A DNA stretch of 64,000 nucleotides from Phylloscopus collybita (lineage: Eukaryota; Chordata; Aves; Passeriformes; Phylloscopidae). The stretch covers positions 8,680,001-8,744,000 of the forward strand of contig JAJNNQ010000006.1 of assembly GCA_027886175.1 (NCBI GenBank), in the 5' to 3' direction. The position numbers and the translations under genes were made by a program. The notes under the pieces are model-generated. The model was given only the letters and a program-made list of their open reading frames with translations. It made no database searches and was not told where the DNA came from. The stretch's first letter is position 1. Each line of letters opens with the position of its first letter. Below are positions 26,250 to 39,494 of this stretch, piece after piece.

Positions 26250-26300
26250 AAAAAAAAAAAAAAAAAAAAACGAAAAAAGGAAAAAAGAAAAAAAAAGAAG
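26250..26300 (+). repeat. A-rich low-complexity run
   Basis: About 21 consecutive A followed by A runs interrupted by single C or G. It has no adjacent AATAAA, unlike the tract at 12.4 kb. Confidence 0.9.
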
Positions 26301-29300
26301 TCAGGATCAATCTTGTTGCTTCAGAGAGGTGTCTACCACTTTTAAGGATTAAAAATTTACTGTACACGGTCTGGTCTAGTGGTAAGTCTATTTTATTATC
26401 CTACCACTGTATCTCACAGTTAGGCAAAATTTGTAGCTTTTTAATATAACAGTTTTGGCTTGGGACTACTCATTTGTAGTGCATGGTGACTTTTAACAAA
26501 AACTTGTCCTTCCACAGTATTGAGATGTAAGTGGACTTAAAAAACAGGTAAGTGGTCGTCTTCATGAACTGGAGATGCAGTAGTTTACATTTCATTGAAA
26601 TGACAAGTACACAGATTAACAATTGATGTATTATTAATACATATTTATTTTCTCTGCTGTATTCTGTTTTATAGCAGAATGCATAATTAATGTACTATTT
26701 TAATCATGCTATAATAACAGAAGTCTCACAAAAGCCATACACAACTGGTTTTGTGCAGTTAGTGATGTCTAGTGGGAAGCATTTTCATGTCAACTATAAA
26801 TAAATAATTATAAAGATAAACAAAATGCATGTCACTGGCATTATTAAGGCAAAAGGTCTTGCTATAGTTTTGTAAAATATCAACAAGAGACACTGTGAGG
26901 TTTTGTTTCTGTTGTTTGTTTTTAAACAAGACACTTGAAAGAGAATGGATTGGATAAACTCAGCCACTGAATTACTGCCCTGGTCTTCTTATAAGGTTTG
27001 ATGTGCCTCAGTGGTTTATTTCTCATAAGCTGCTCACCCAGCAATGGGGAAAACAAACTGACAAGAAAAATGGTTGGCAGAGGGAACAAAAGGGAGGGTG
27101 GACGAAAGCATTGATTTCTCTAAATGGAAAATGCAAGTCTACACACTCTAACAAGAAGCACGGGTAAACAAGAAAAAGCACTAGCCCTAGGACTGGCAGT
27201 CCACTGTAACTCATGATAAAGCAAATGCAAACTTTTTGCCATCTTTCTATGAAGATTGTTGTGCTTCTGCCCTTGTAACAGGATACCTCTGTAAATATCT
27301 TCACTGAAGTTTAGTTATGCATCCCCAATCTGAAATGCTGCACTGCTTTTGTTATTCCCCATTGTCTACAGTTATTATGTAGTCTTTTTTTTTTAATAAT
27401 GACCAGATTATATAAATGGATCAACTGTATCATTACCGCATGATAAGAAATGTATCTAGTAACAACAACAGATTGGATTTTTTTAATCTTCTTAATTGTA
27501 TAGGTTATTATTAAAATTAAAAAAAATCAATAGCATTCTAATACATTAAAGTGACATTAGCAAGGTCCTTTAAAATCCCATACCACCAGATCTTTTGTCC
27601 TTCACAAAAGTAATAACTCTTAGAATTAGAAAATACTCTGCTTGCTTTCTATGTGAGATATTGATATCTCTGTTTCTTACCATATTCTGTCTCCATTATG
27701 GCTGTTTGGACATTGACTTAAGTGCATGACACAGCGTAACACAAAAATGAGTGTTGGTTCCAGTGGTCTGATGTATCAATGTTCATGTCCATCACACAAT
27801 CTCAGCAATGGTGAAAAGGCTACAGAGTTCCTATATTAATGACTGACAAGAAACTTCTATTGTAGAGTATAATATGGGCATTTCATTTGGCAGTTGTATG
27901 TATTTCTTTACATAGAGATGGTGATTCTGGTTAAGGGACAATAAAATGACAACCTATAAGCCAAGCTGAATCCCTCCAAAGTCAGTAAAGCCTAAAAAGA
28001 CACCACAGAAATAAATAAGAGAAAGACTGTTTTGGGAACAAGCATGGAAAAATCCCTGCTTTGGCATAGCACAGCTTGATGCATTTCTTTACAATCAGCT
28101 GTGCCAAATACACAAACATCTGTATTTTTCACTTCAGCAATAAATTGTCAGGTTTGAACGTTCAGTTTCAGTGGCCAGGTACATAATGTCTTTTATTATA
28201 ATCTTGGTCCTCATTTTCTGTTCTCCATGATTTTCCACTGTGTCCATCATTCACGAACTTTTAAATTCTCCTCAAGCCTTTAATCTCTACTTGTAAAATA
28301 TGAATTTGCTTTTAGCTTATATATTTCTTTTAAAATGGTAAAGTTTCTCATTCTAATGGTCATGTCTGCTGCCATAATCAGTCGACAACAGAATACATAT
28401 TACTATTTGTCTTTTTGTTCATTTTTTTAAACATAAATCTCTCTTGGGCTACTTGCAGGATAGAAGGATATTAAATTTTAAAGAGAAAGCTTCCAAAGAT
28501 ATACTTTTGAGAAAAGGTAGTGTCACTTGGGACTGCATGCATTTGGGGTGGTTTAAAAGAATCAACTAAAAGTATGACATTAACAGAAAAAAATTAAAAC
28601 ACATTAAGCTATATGTAGATGCTCTCATTCTGAATTAAAATATCTTTATTGTTTTGTAGTTTAATCCTCCCTTAAGCACTTCACTTTTCAATAAGTTTCC
28701 ATATAAGGGCTTAATGGTCCTTAATTTTGCTGCAAGAATTTCATACTTTTCATTGTTCTCCCCCAGAATTGCCATAAGAAATCTAACTACCACGTTTGCT
28801 TGGTGACTGCACAGTTAGGAACATCGAAGCATGTCTAAGTGCTGCCATTTATAACAGCATTAATTTGAACCATAAAACTATTAACACACAAATATTAATG
28901 CAAAATTATGGACCCTTCAAAGCTTCTTTCAGAACCTGTTCAACTTCTTTAAATATTTCTTTTCAAGAGACAATCTTAAAACATTCTGCAAAACAGGAAA
29001 ATATTGTTGTTTTGATTCTTCTGAGAGAAGCAACACAATTCAGGGTGAAACCTATAAAGGAACTTCACATCATTCAGGTGTTCCCAAGTTTGTCACTTCC
29101 TGGGCAAATGCTCCACAAGAAAGACACACCATTTTATATTCTAAATGTGTTTTGAATGAAACTGGCTGTGGTCACAATTACTTGCAGCTAAACTCACTGC
29201 TGCTTCTGTATTCAGCACCTTTGCAGAGCACCAGTCCAGACCAGCTATGGGATTTCAGCACAAGGATGCTTACTCTGTAAATCTAAATACGATAAAGTGT

Positions 29301-29728
29301 AAGTTAGGCTGCCCTTTCAAGATAGAAATGCTTCCAAAAAAATCCTGACAAAATTCCTTTGGCTAATTTGGAAATTTGAAAAACAGAAACTTACACCACC
29401 AAATGTCTAATTAAGATGAAAACCATGAAATATGTTAACAAGTGTGAGTAAAATGACTGCTAAATTGTTGAGAAGTTCATGATGGTATAGAAGTGCTTTC
29501 CAGGCTTACTGAAAGCCAGTCCAGATTGAAAGAACAGTGCATTCTGGCATAATTAGATCTCTCTCAGATTGTCTTTCAGGGAAAAGAAAAGAAATAAGGT
29601 GTTCAGTTCCACAACCCAATGACAAGAACTAGCAGATATAATTGGCAGTGTCACCAGCAATTTCAGACCCATGAGCTGGCTGATTTGGGAATTGTGAGGC
29701 AGAGATGAGATAGGAAAAAATTTAGTCT

Positions 29729-29751
29729 AAAAAAAAAAAAAAAAATAAAAA
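29729..29751 (+). repeat. A-rich run
   Basis: Seventeen A, one T, then five A. Simple low-complexity sequence; the 145-codon minus-strand frame across it (29663-30100) owes its F-rich part to this run. Confidence 0.85.
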
Positions 29752-30038
29752 GGGAACAGGAAGCCAACACATTAAAAGAAATGTGAAATGTGAGTTTGTT
29801 GGGGGGCGGGGGTGGACTGAGACTGTTGAAGAAAAAAAAAAAGATTGCCTTAGATATGCAGAGGGCAGCAAAAAGAAGGAAGATAACAGTAAGGTTATGG
29901 TCCCAGTAGGCAGGAGGGATAGTGAAGTTGTAAATGGAGACAGAAGGGAGGCAGTGGAGAGGGACTGAGGGGAGAGATAAGAAATAGTTTATGTTACAAC
30001 AAATATAAATGTCATGTTCTTCTCTTCCCCCCTTCCAG

Positions 30039-30085
30039 CTTAACAAATGTTCTGAACTACAAGAAACATGGATGGTATCAGGAAG
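30039..30085 (+). other. candidate 47-base internal exon
   Basis: An excellent acceptor-like tract (TTCTTCTCTTCCCCCCTTCCAG, about 21 pyrimidines, ending at 30038) and an excellent donor (GAAG/GTAAGG at 30085/30086) bound 47 bases. Two frames are open. One, with one base carried in and one out, reads LTNVLNYKKHGWYQE; another reads LNKCSELQETWMVSG. Forty-seven is not a multiple of three, so skipping would shift frame. I do not recognise the peptide. It could be a coding microexon, an untranslated or lncRNA exon, or chance; the paired strong splice signals make it the best exon candidate on the plus strand. Confidence 0.3.
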
Positions 30086-31042
30086 GTAAGGTCTTCCCAA
30101 GGGACTACTGACATAGCAGGATTATTTCTTTTACCTCCCCAGCATGGACAAGTGCACTTCTATAAACAATGTTCTGCTCTTAAATCATCTAATTTATGCT
30201 TTAATAATGCAGAGGTTTCAGAAGATATTTACCCAAGAAGTATTTACTGTAGATGCTGAACAACAACAACAACAACCACCATAAAAAACAAGGAAAGAAG
30301 CATTTTCAACTTCCAAGTTATGAATGGGAAGTAAACAGATACGTCACTTCAGATGTACTGCATGAGTGTGTAAGAACAATACAAATATGTACCTATACAG
30401 ACAACAAATATTTTTTGTATTTGTTGAACATTTTTAAACTGAATTTCAAGTGTATGCAAAAGCAGTTTAATCTGCCCTTCTCCCCTTCCTCTTTCACTCT
30501 GGGCCCAGTACACACTCCTCCTGACCTGCAGGTACCAGAGTTTATCTGACCCCAAAGAAAGCATAATTAGCTTGCTGAGCCACAAGGAAAGTACTTACTA
30601 CTTTTTAGTATGGTTTGTTATGTGGACCTGGCAAGCAGGAACAGCTCACAGAAGTGAGACAGAGTAGAGGATAGGGACTTGAACCTGGGGGTGAGGGAGA
30701 AGGTACTTCAAGACAGATTTTGCTAGTTTATCCTGCCAAGAGACCCTCATCAGAGAGGGTCCCTAGCAGGATCATTACCTGATCTGTTCTTACATCTTTT
30801 CTGTAAATGTTAAATGTATGTTTGCAGTTCTGCATTTGCACACTTTAACTCTGTTTTTCTCCATTATAATTTTTTCAGTTACTCCAGATCTGACCTGTAT
30901 GTGTGAAGTAGTACATTTGTGCACCGTTTATAGATTTCATTCTGGTTGTATGCTGTGTTTCAAATAAAAGCGAAATGTGAAGGATATTACCAGGTAGTTC
31001 TCGGTTCTCAAAACTGTTCTGTTGCTTTCCTTCTATTTCACA
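30086..31042. other. noncoding
   Basis: Downstream of the exon candidate. It contains an AAC-repeat patch (30260-30280) and a 98-codon frame at 30253-30549 that starts in that repeat and has no recognisable domain. No transposon recognised. Confidence 0.5.
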
Positions 31043-31176
31043 GGTTGGGGTTGTTTTTGGTTTTGGTGGGGGGTTTTTTGTGTGTGTTTTTGGGGTGTTT
31101 TTGTTTTTGGTTGTTTGTTTGTTTTTTATTATTTTTGTTGTTGTTGTTTTTGGGGTTTTTTTCCTTTTCTTCTTTC
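31043..31176 (+). repeat. T/G-rich low-complexity island
   Basis: About 130 bases of T with G runs (GGGG, GGGGGG, GTGTGTG, TTGTTGTTG). Complementary in composition to the A/C islands. It contains several GGGG runs separated by long T loops. It generates F/C/G/V-rich spurious open frames in all three plus frames. Confidence 0.9.
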
Positions 31177-32006
31177 AAAATCCAATAGCACAATCAGTGT
31201 GTAAAGTTAGTATTGCTGAAATGAACATTTCTGTGATGCTTCTTGTTATAGCGATAGTTTTCTCTCCACTAATGTTTGCTACTAAGCAAGCAGAGAGAAA
31301 CAAACCCAGTTTTTAAGCTGCACCGTGTAAAAATCAATCAAGAAGACAATAATGCTTCTGATGTTTTGAAAATGAAATCACCTATATCTGGAATTATTGT
31401 GTACTTACTGCACACTCAGAACCATCAGTCTTTCTCTTAGCTTTCAACAGCTTCCGCCTCCCCAGCCCTTACAGCATTTTTACCTAAGAGTGGTTCTGTT
31501 AACATCCTTGATGTACCTGGAAATTTATCAAGGTAAGATCATACACAAGCGTCATTCATTATGTTGCTTTAAGTAAGGGGATATCAGCTACCACTCAAAA
31601 TATTTTATCCTCAAATAATGCTGGTTTCCAAGTGTCTTGTGAAAAAATGCAACCCACTACAACTGAAGGGAAAGTACGGGAATCGTGCAACATCTTGCAA
31701 AACTGGCAGAGAAAAACTGGGACAGGAGGACGTTACCTTGAATACTCTAATGACTGTCATCATTTGCAATGCAAGTCTCTCCTGCCCATAAGAGACTTCA
31801 TTTTTAAATACTAAGAAGCTCACTCAAGGGAGAGATCTCTTCATTTCGACCATGTCTCTTTGTTCCTCCAAGATTCCACATTCATTCAAGCACAGCACAG
31901 CTATGGCAGAAATAGGACTTATTTTCATTTTAGGAATCTGCCTGGTCCTATGTCTACTTAAAGTCATCTGTCACTAACAAACCTATGTGGTGATACTCTA
32001 AATTTT
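31177..32006. other. noncoding, no gene seen
   Basis: Unique-looking sequence between two low-complexity islands of opposite orientation. Short overlapping open frames on both strands at 31611-31823; none recognisable. Confidence 0.5.
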
Positions 32007-32165
32007 TGAAAAATAAACAAAAAAAAAAAACCAACCCCCCCCCCAAACAACAACAACAACACCCAAACAAAAACCCCCAACAAAACAACAACAACAAAAC
32101 CACAAAAACAAACAAACAAACAAACAAACAACCCCCCAAAAAAACAAAACAAAACAAAAAACAAA
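32007..32165 (+). repeat. A/C-rich low-complexity island
   Basis: About 160 bases of A and C with no G: a C run of ten near 32034-32043, AAC steps, then five AAAC units and several AAAAC units. Spurious open frames appear in several frames on both strands. Confidence 0.95.
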
Positions 32166-33559
32166 CCACCATCCTTTTAAAAAACAGACAGTCAAAGAAT
32201 CTTACTTTACTGGTCATTTAGAATTATTACTGGAATGTATCCAAAATGAAATTTCAGAATAAGGAAACTATGTTTGAAATGAATGACAAATAATTATAAT
32301 TACCAGCCAATCTCCTACCATCACAGAGGATGATCCTATCCAATGTATTCCTTCCCAGGGGACAGGGTCATGAGCACCTTTAGCTAACAAAAGTTAGCCT
32401 AAAAATTAAAGACTAGACTTTTCCCACAGTTAATGGAAGCAGGTACCAAGATATTATGTCCCTGCAATCCCAATGTCCTACCTGTTAAACAGTTTATAGG
32501 TCTGTGTCCCGCCCCCTCCGAAAAGAGCTAATCCAAATTCAAAGAGATTTAAAAGCTTTCCAAGACTTCAGACTACCTCTTAAATTCAGTTATGGTCCAC
32601 ACATGTGCTGACATCTGAGAAAAGGTCAGACAGATTTCTCCTAGAGACACTGTCTGCACCAAAGCATGCAGCAAAATTATTCTGTATTTAGTTCTTAAAG
32701 TTGATTATTTAAGCTATGTTAAATCCTTGGTAGTCATAATTCATTTGGAAGGGAGTTCAGTTAAACCAAATCAAGACAATTTTTATTCTGAATGAACATC
32801 TATATAAGGACTTAATTAGGTTTAAATAATCTAATTTAAATTTGTTTTTACAGATTAATTCTCCTGAATATGACTATTTAAATAAGCTTTCAGTGAACTA
32901 AATGCAGTTTCAGTAAATTATTACAAAAAACTGATTCAGTTTCAAACAGAGACTGTTTTGGCATGTATTTTCTTGTTAAACTTTGACTATCAGGAAATAT
33001 CACACAGAAAACAAGGCACTAATCCATTTAAATATCACTAGTAAACTGGTTTGGGTTCTTTTTGTTTGTTTATTTGTTTTTAATGAAAGGGTATTGTTTT
33101 TAAAGGATCAGATATTTAAAATAATGTGTTAGAAGAACTATCACAACAAAAGGAGATGTGTAAGTTTTTGTGGTTGCTAATACTTGTTTTTTGTTTTCTG
33201 CTGTAAAATGCTATCTAGACAATAAATAAGGAACATTATTGAACAGTCCTGCATAGCAAAGGCCTTATTCCAGCTCATCCTTACCTTGTTAAAGTAGCAA
33301 AAAGCCAGACTCAAAAGAAAAACAAGATAAACCTGGCTATACTCAAGTAGAGGCACTTTAAACATGAAGATTTAATTTAAATTAATTTCATTTAAACTGA
33401 GTGTGCTAATATTTGGAGAAATGAATAGATATATTATTTAAAAAAATTCACAGTTAATTTCCTTAGAAATAAGCAAGGATACTGTATCCTACTGAGGGAA
33501 AAAATGAGATTGAAAGGTTCCTCATGAATTTAAGAACTGTTTCTTTGTCTGCATGGGAG

Positions 33560-33720
33560 CATGATAATATCACTCTTTTGGAAGCAGAAGAGGGTAATGA
33601 ATGTGGCCTCAATATCCAGTTCTATAGTAGCTTTCTAAAACAATTCTTGTACCTCACTTTCCCAACACGTAAACTGTGGCTAACTACTGAATTCCTTTAG
33701 ATAGTACTCTTAGATTTATG
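33560..33720 (+). mobile_element. possible MIR-like SINE relic
   Basis: The segment TTGTACCTCACTTTCCCAAC followed by ACGTAAACTGTGGCTAACTACTG resembles the MIR core phrase for a CTCAGTTTCC block followed by a TGTAAAATGGG block. Only this middle part is recognisable and the ends are guesses. Confidence 0.35.
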
Positions 33721-33731
33721 TCTAAAAAGTA

Positions 33732-33763
33732 CTTAAGAAAAAGAGAACACTCTTTTTCTTAAG
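33732..33763. repeat. perfect 14-bp hairpin with 4-base loop
   Basis: CTTAAGAAAAAGAG (33732-33745), loop AACA, then its exact reverse complement (33750-33763). The stem is purine-rich on one side. There is no U-run context suggesting a Pol III terminator and no known element. Confidence 0.85.
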
Positions 33764-36325
33764 AAAAATTATTATTTTAGTAATAAGGATGAAACACTGA
33801 CACAATGATATAACCAACAGATATGTGTTTAAACTTCTAGCACAGTAAAAATCGTGTACAATAAAAAGTAAAAACTGATATATTTAAAATAGAAGCATAA
33901 AATCATAAAACATCTTACCTGTCTGAAAAGCAACAAACCTAATACATTTTCAACGAACCTAATACATAATCTATATTTCAACAAAATGCATTACACAAAA
34001 GCTTAAAATGGAAAGGGACCAGGGGGTTAAGGAAATTATGCTCCTGTCATATGAATGGATGATAAATATATTAATACTACAACATTCACCTCCAACTGAC
34101 TGCTTTGAAACTGATAAAACATTGTAAACACAAAGGTCACTACAGCCAAGAAATGAGGTGGATTCCCAAGACAGAGTCACTAAACACAAAAAACCCTCAG
34201 TAGTGAAATAAAGACCTGTAACATAAAACTTCTCTCAAAATAATTGGCTTTGTTGCTGAGCTGGCTTTATTCAAACCAAAGTACAGGCAGAATAACGTGT
34301 ATAGGGGAAAGGCTAGGACACTTAATGACATCAGTGTCTGTGAGGAGAGAGAGTTCAGCACTTTTCATTCTTCACCACCCCAAAACAACTGTCAGACAAG
34401 GAAAAGAAAATAATTAATCTGAACTCTCGAATATGAACTTGAATTAAGCAGTTAGCAATACTATAACGTGTATTATCACAGGTTTAGTGCTATGAGCACC
34501 TTCAGTGATTTCTAATGTCAGTCATAAGAGGATCACGGATATATATTTTTACCCAACAGAGCAGAGGTCTTCTTGGCTTACAATAATGGCTTTTTGGAGC
34601 TGCTTCCTTAAACCTTAAAGCTGCTAAAATGTACTTCCTACATAACTTTATTCTACATTATTCTATTTTTTAATCTTTATTTTTAAGAAACTCTAACATC
34701 GTTACATTAATACAGTGAAACACAAATTTCTCTGGGAAGAAAGAAAGGCTATCATTACCATGGTCCCTAGTCCATCAGCATCCATTATTACTTTTTGCAT
34801 TACTTGATGATTGAAGACTTTGAGGGCAGGGGATGCAGGCAGGAAAGTGGGAGTAAATACACAGCTACAGTTTCATTCCAAATTTATAGCAAAATTAAAT
34901 TCCCTGTTCTTCTGGCCCACATCCACATGTCTTCTCTAGAGCAGACTTGTGATTTGGCCTGGTTTACCCTCTGTCTGACCTACACAAACAGTTTATGTCT
35001 GAAGCTCAGTAAGGAACAAGCTTTAGGAGAACTGCAATTACCGACATACACCCATAATATTTCTGCAACAAAAGCATATTCTGCTATTTTCTGCTCCAGT
35101 ATTTCAAAACAGTCTATTCCTCTTTCTACGCATGTGTGCCACAATCCATTGTCTGATCTATGACCTCTGTAAATTTAAAAAAAAAAAAAAAGCCAGTTTC
35201 ATCCTTTTCTCATGTCACTCAAAAGTGAAATATTTCTCTTTTTCTTTTTTACATTTCTTCCCCTAAGCAGGAATCGTTGAAGTTAACTGACACAACCTAT
35301 AGCTTGTCACAAAAAGTAGAGGAAAAAGCATGAAGGGACCTGTGGTGAAAACAACAGGTCTATGTGGAACACAATATAAGAGGCTGACACTGCAAACTGG
35401 ATAACATTCATGCTTGCCAGTTGCAAACAGAGAAGGAAACCGACAACTCCAAGGATGATAACTTAAAATACAGTTAAACCTTTAATTTAGCTTCTTCTAA
35501 GACCGAAGGTTAAAAGTAAGTTTGACACCATGTTCTATTGCCTGTTCTCATCCTCAGGCAATAAATGAACCAATGAAATATAATAATGGGTCCCTCTGAG
35601 CCATGACACTGCATCCTGTCAATTATATATCTCAGGAATATCAGACATACTCTTATGGGGAATTTAAAATCACTAACGTGTTGTAAAAAATACAGCAGAA
35701 ACAACATTGTGAAGTGGTTTGAGTTACTCTCACACTTCTTTTTTTCTTGAAAGATTTATCTGATTATCTGTATATCATGAAGAATTTATTTTCTTCTAAA
35801 TAATGCCTGTATGAAAACATTTAAAAAATATCTAGTATTCTCACAGCTGCTCTTACACCATGCTCATGGTTTTTTTGTTGTGCTATGTATTTTTTTTTCC
35901 TTTACTTTATCACTGCTTTCCTTAGTTCACAGGTCCCTCTGGAAAGTAAATAAACTGTATATTGTATTATAGTTTTGACTGTGAATATGTCACACTCACT
36001 TTGTATTAGAGTAAATAAATAAATAAGAAAGTCACTAAAGGACCTCCTGAAACTAAACCCCATGTGATTTTTGAGCTAAGGGGATGAACTTGATTCTTTG
36101 ATTTTGATTTAATGACAATTAACACAGACAGTCTTTCCTTTAAAATTTTCAATTGTGTAATACCATAAAAAATCAGACGTACATCTCTTTGAACTACATG
36201 CACAACAATTCCTATGAATGCTAATGAAATACAGTAACAAACCACAATTCTTTCATGTTAAGACTTTTGCTTAGAGTAGAGTATAAACGCCCTGAATTAA
36301 GCTACAAAACACACATAGGAATTAA

Positions 36326-36455
36326 GCATTATTATTCCTGGCATACAAATAAGGGAACAGGCACTGCAAGATTGGTTTGCAGAGTTTAATATGCAGGTTT
36401 TATTCCAGAAAGGTGTTATGGCAAGTAGCGGGATTTAAACATGTGCTTAAAATTT
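36326..36455 (-). mobile_element. possible MIR-like SINE relic
   Basis: Antisense-looking MIR order on the plus strand: ATTATTATTCCTGGCATACA, AATAAGGGAACAGGCAC, then GGCAAGTAGCGGGATTTAAA in place of the usual GGCAGAGCCGGGATTNGAAC. About 40 bases between the parts do not fit, so the call is weak. Confidence 0.35.
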
Positions 36456-37966
36456 AACATGCCCTAAACACCTTTCTGACTGAGTCCTAGGTGTGTGTCG
36501 GTGACAAAGCTCTAACACAAAATTTTGGCTGCCAGCCTTGAGCTCCCAGCCATTTGTGCAATGAAGGTAAAGCACTGGCTTAGCGTCTGCGTATGGTAAG
36601 CACAGATATTGTTCAGGAGGCAGTAAAAAGCATGAAAGGATAAAGTGTGGCTTATAAAAGTAAGCACCGTAGCTTCTCCTTGGTTTTGAAAAACAGTAAT
36701 TCAGATTTCATCCAAAATCGTGTTCTCTCCCTCTGTTCTACATTTGTCTCCCTATTCTTCCCCTTTCCTTTTATTCTCTTTAAAAGCTGCTAACATCAGC
36801 TGCTTCTTTGTGGATTTTTCTTTTTGCTTCATTGCCTACAAATTGCTCTAAGCTCTTCATTCCCTATGAACCTGTTCAGCTGGAGGAGAACAGCTGTACA
36901 GCAGGCTGTTCCTAGTACACCTCTGGAAAATGTATAGCAAAATTGTTAACAAGACACACATACCAAAGTTTTTTTGTCTTCTGAAGATTTGAGTGGGGAT
37001 ATATATTTACATATATTTAAACCTGCATGCATCTAAGCAAATGTACAGTTGGGAAAGATAAATAATCATTAAAATACTAGGTACATTTCTCCAGAGAGCA
37101 AAAAGTCTAACATTCTCAGTCTCTGATTTACATCCCCCAGGGTGTCGGAGGATGTCTAACCATGTCAACTGGAGTGGAAAAACTCTGCATGTCAGCACAA
37201 GAAGGCCTGATTGCTATAAAACAAATGTCTTTTTAGTTCCTTGCTGTCTTAATCCTCTCCCCCACACAAGAAAAACGTTCATTCAACTGACTCTCATTCT
37301 TCAGTTTCTTACTTAGGTTCCAAAGATAATGAGCTCCAGTATACATTTTACTTCAAAAGATAGATTTATTTTCAGAAAAAGAACATGGTTGTTTTGTTTT
37401 TCTGGTTTTATTGAAGTAATCAAAAATATTAAGATGAGAGTCTTGATTACAAGTCTCTAAATAAAGGACAAACTTCTGCAGAGTATGAGACAGAATATGT
37501 AAAGAGGAAGTTTCGAGGTTTTTTTAAATTCTCCAAAAGGATGCTTCTACCTGAAGAGAATCAACCCTAAGTTTCTGATCAAAAACTCAAAGGAGATGGA
37601 AAATTTGCTACTGACTTCTGCTACATCTAAAGAATGGGATTCCTTTCCCCAGACACAGACCTGCTACTTCAAACACTAAACATGCAGAAGACAAGTCACC
37701 ATTTCTAATGGTGATGTTACTGCTGTGCTTTACAGGTCTACATGAAAATTCTGGGTAAAACAAACTACATGAAAGACTTAACATCAATGACTGTAGTGGT
37801 GCTCTTTGTTTGCTTTAGAGGAGGTGGTTTCACATTTGCCAGACATTTAAATATCTTCTTATATACTTCTTTAATGGAACCTTTAGTTAGAATATTAGAA
37901 GCTTAAGTTGGGACAATATTGTGATGGCCTTAGAAGATTTGGTAGAAAAACAAGCATCTTGGTGGT

Positions 37967-38058
37967 GTTTTGTTTGTTTGTTTGTTTGTTTGGGGTTTTT
38001 TGTGTGTGTTTCTGGTTTGGTTTGGTTTTGGTTTTTGTTTGTTTGATTGTTTTTTTCC
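37967..38058 (+). repeat. T/G-rich low-complexity island
   Basis: Five TTTG units, a GGGG run, GTGTGTG, then GGTTT and GTTTT steps. Same class as the islands at 31.0 and 40.5 kb. It produces mirrored spurious frames (N/K/Q/T-rich on minus, F/C/V-rich on plus). Confidence 0.9.
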
Positions 38059-39494
38059 TCAAAGACAATTTTGTCTTGGAGAAACAAACATGAGAGTAGT
38101 TACAATGAAAGATCCCAAAAAACATTAAAATTATTCAATTCTGATCCTTCAGCATTATCATGATACTGTTTTTTGAACCCTTTTCTTCCCTTTTTTCTTG
38201 TTTTCCATTTGCTACTCTAGTTTGGAGGCAGTGCTCCCCCACTGGGCTCTGCAGGCTGCCAAGGACAAGGGGAAGGAAGTGGAGGCATTTACACCCTCCT
38301 CCCCATACTAATTGGTTGCCCTATAGCCTGACATCAAAATGCCTCAAACAGGACACTTCAGAGACAAGCAAGAGAAGTTAGCCTGGAGGTTCTGAAGGAG
38401 GTGAAGCATTATTTATTCTATGACTTGAAACTAAAATATTTGGAGGTCCCAATACACCTGGCAGACCCTACTGCTACAGACTTCACCCTGACCAGTGTTC
38501 TTGGGTCTCTGAAGAACTTCATAAAGCCCTGCTGATTCTTGCCTGAAATGTTTAACAATGTTAGGATGCTTGAAGAATCATAAAAGTCTCAAAGAGCATT
38601 AAAAGATTTTGGTATAGCCCATCAGTAATGGAAAACGCAACATTTCTAAAGTTGATGTCATCCTGCGCTCACACAGAGGAGATTACACTGCAATCTGAAA
38701 ATCAAATAAAAGCCTGGAGCAAACCCCCGATAAAACACAAAATAATAACTATGGGATGGCTCATTAACCTCCAAAGTTCCTAAGAGGCTGGAGATCTCTA
38801 AAACGTCTGTCCTTCTGCAGTGCCTGCAAGACCAATATGAGTCTTAATGAGTCCTCTATAGCAACACACAAAGAAAGAAATGTTCTCTCATTTAGGATTC
38901 ATCTAGCTGTCTTTTTACCACTCTAAAGATACAGTTATGCAAGAGACTTAACTGCAACTTTATAGAACAGTGTTCTCTTTCAGTAAAATTAGTAAGGCCA
39001 CCAACTTTTATAACAATTTAAAAAATGATGGTTTTATGCTGTACAGAGAAAAACTAACAAATTAAATTTATTCTAGGGTCCATTTTTATCACTATTTTCT
39101 TCAAGAAATATAAAATCAATAAGAGGAAGGATTTTTTAATGTGATCAGCAGATCTTAACACTTCAAAGAGCTGAGGTTTATTTCATTGAATTCTAGCTCA
39201 TGACAAGAAAATCTTCTGAAGATGATTATTTATGAACTCATAATTCTGGACATGGCATGTTCAATAGCTGCTGTAATAGTAATTTTACATACAGTTTGGT
39301 TTATGTCTTTCTTAGGATTATGTTGTAAAGTTACAATATCAAACTGGAACAAAAGAAATGCAAAGGACTGTACAAGCAAAGAAAACAATCTTTTACATTA
39401 AAAAAAAATCTATTGGAATGTAACTGCTGTGGGAATGAGTGTTAGATGAGCACCCTGTGGGTGTAGGTGGAGAAAGATTGCAATCATTTCAGTC

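Larger units (their letters stand above)
25136..30038. other. noncoding, no gene seen
   Basis: AT-rich unique sequence with an A-rich run at 26250-26300 and another at 29729-29751. The open frames of 93 codons (27023-27304, -) and 119 codons (28796-29155, +) show no domain. A G-rich patch (GGGGGGCGGGGGTGG) at 29800-29814 has no evident role. Confidence 0.55.
32166..37966. other. mostly noncoding, no gene seen
   Basis: Long AT-rich stretch. It holds the hairpin at 33732-33763, two weak MIR-like relics (33560-33720 and 36326-36455), a near-duplicate of CAACAAACCTAATACAT at about 33931-33967 and an A run near 35176. Open frames such as 34795-35163 (+, 122 codons) show no domain and lack splice context. 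Confidence 0.5.

Noticed and set aside
29798..29816. G-rich patch as a G-quadruplex
   Set aside because: Two long G runs only; not four separated G tracts of comparable length in a short span.
31954..32217. Hydrophobic F/C/V/L-rich minus-strand frames resembling membrane proteins
   Set aside because: Antisense translation of an A/C-only island; composition artefact.
33929..33970. Near-duplicate CAACAAACCTAATACAT units as a possible CRISPR-like or minisatellite array
   Set aside because: Only two imperfect adjacent copies; a simple local duplication.
38332..38532. 67-codon plus frame without ATG, coding-like in parts (for example EVLKEVKHYLFYDLKLKYLE)
   Set aside because: No splice-site pair and no recognised family; stop-free runs of this length are frequent here.
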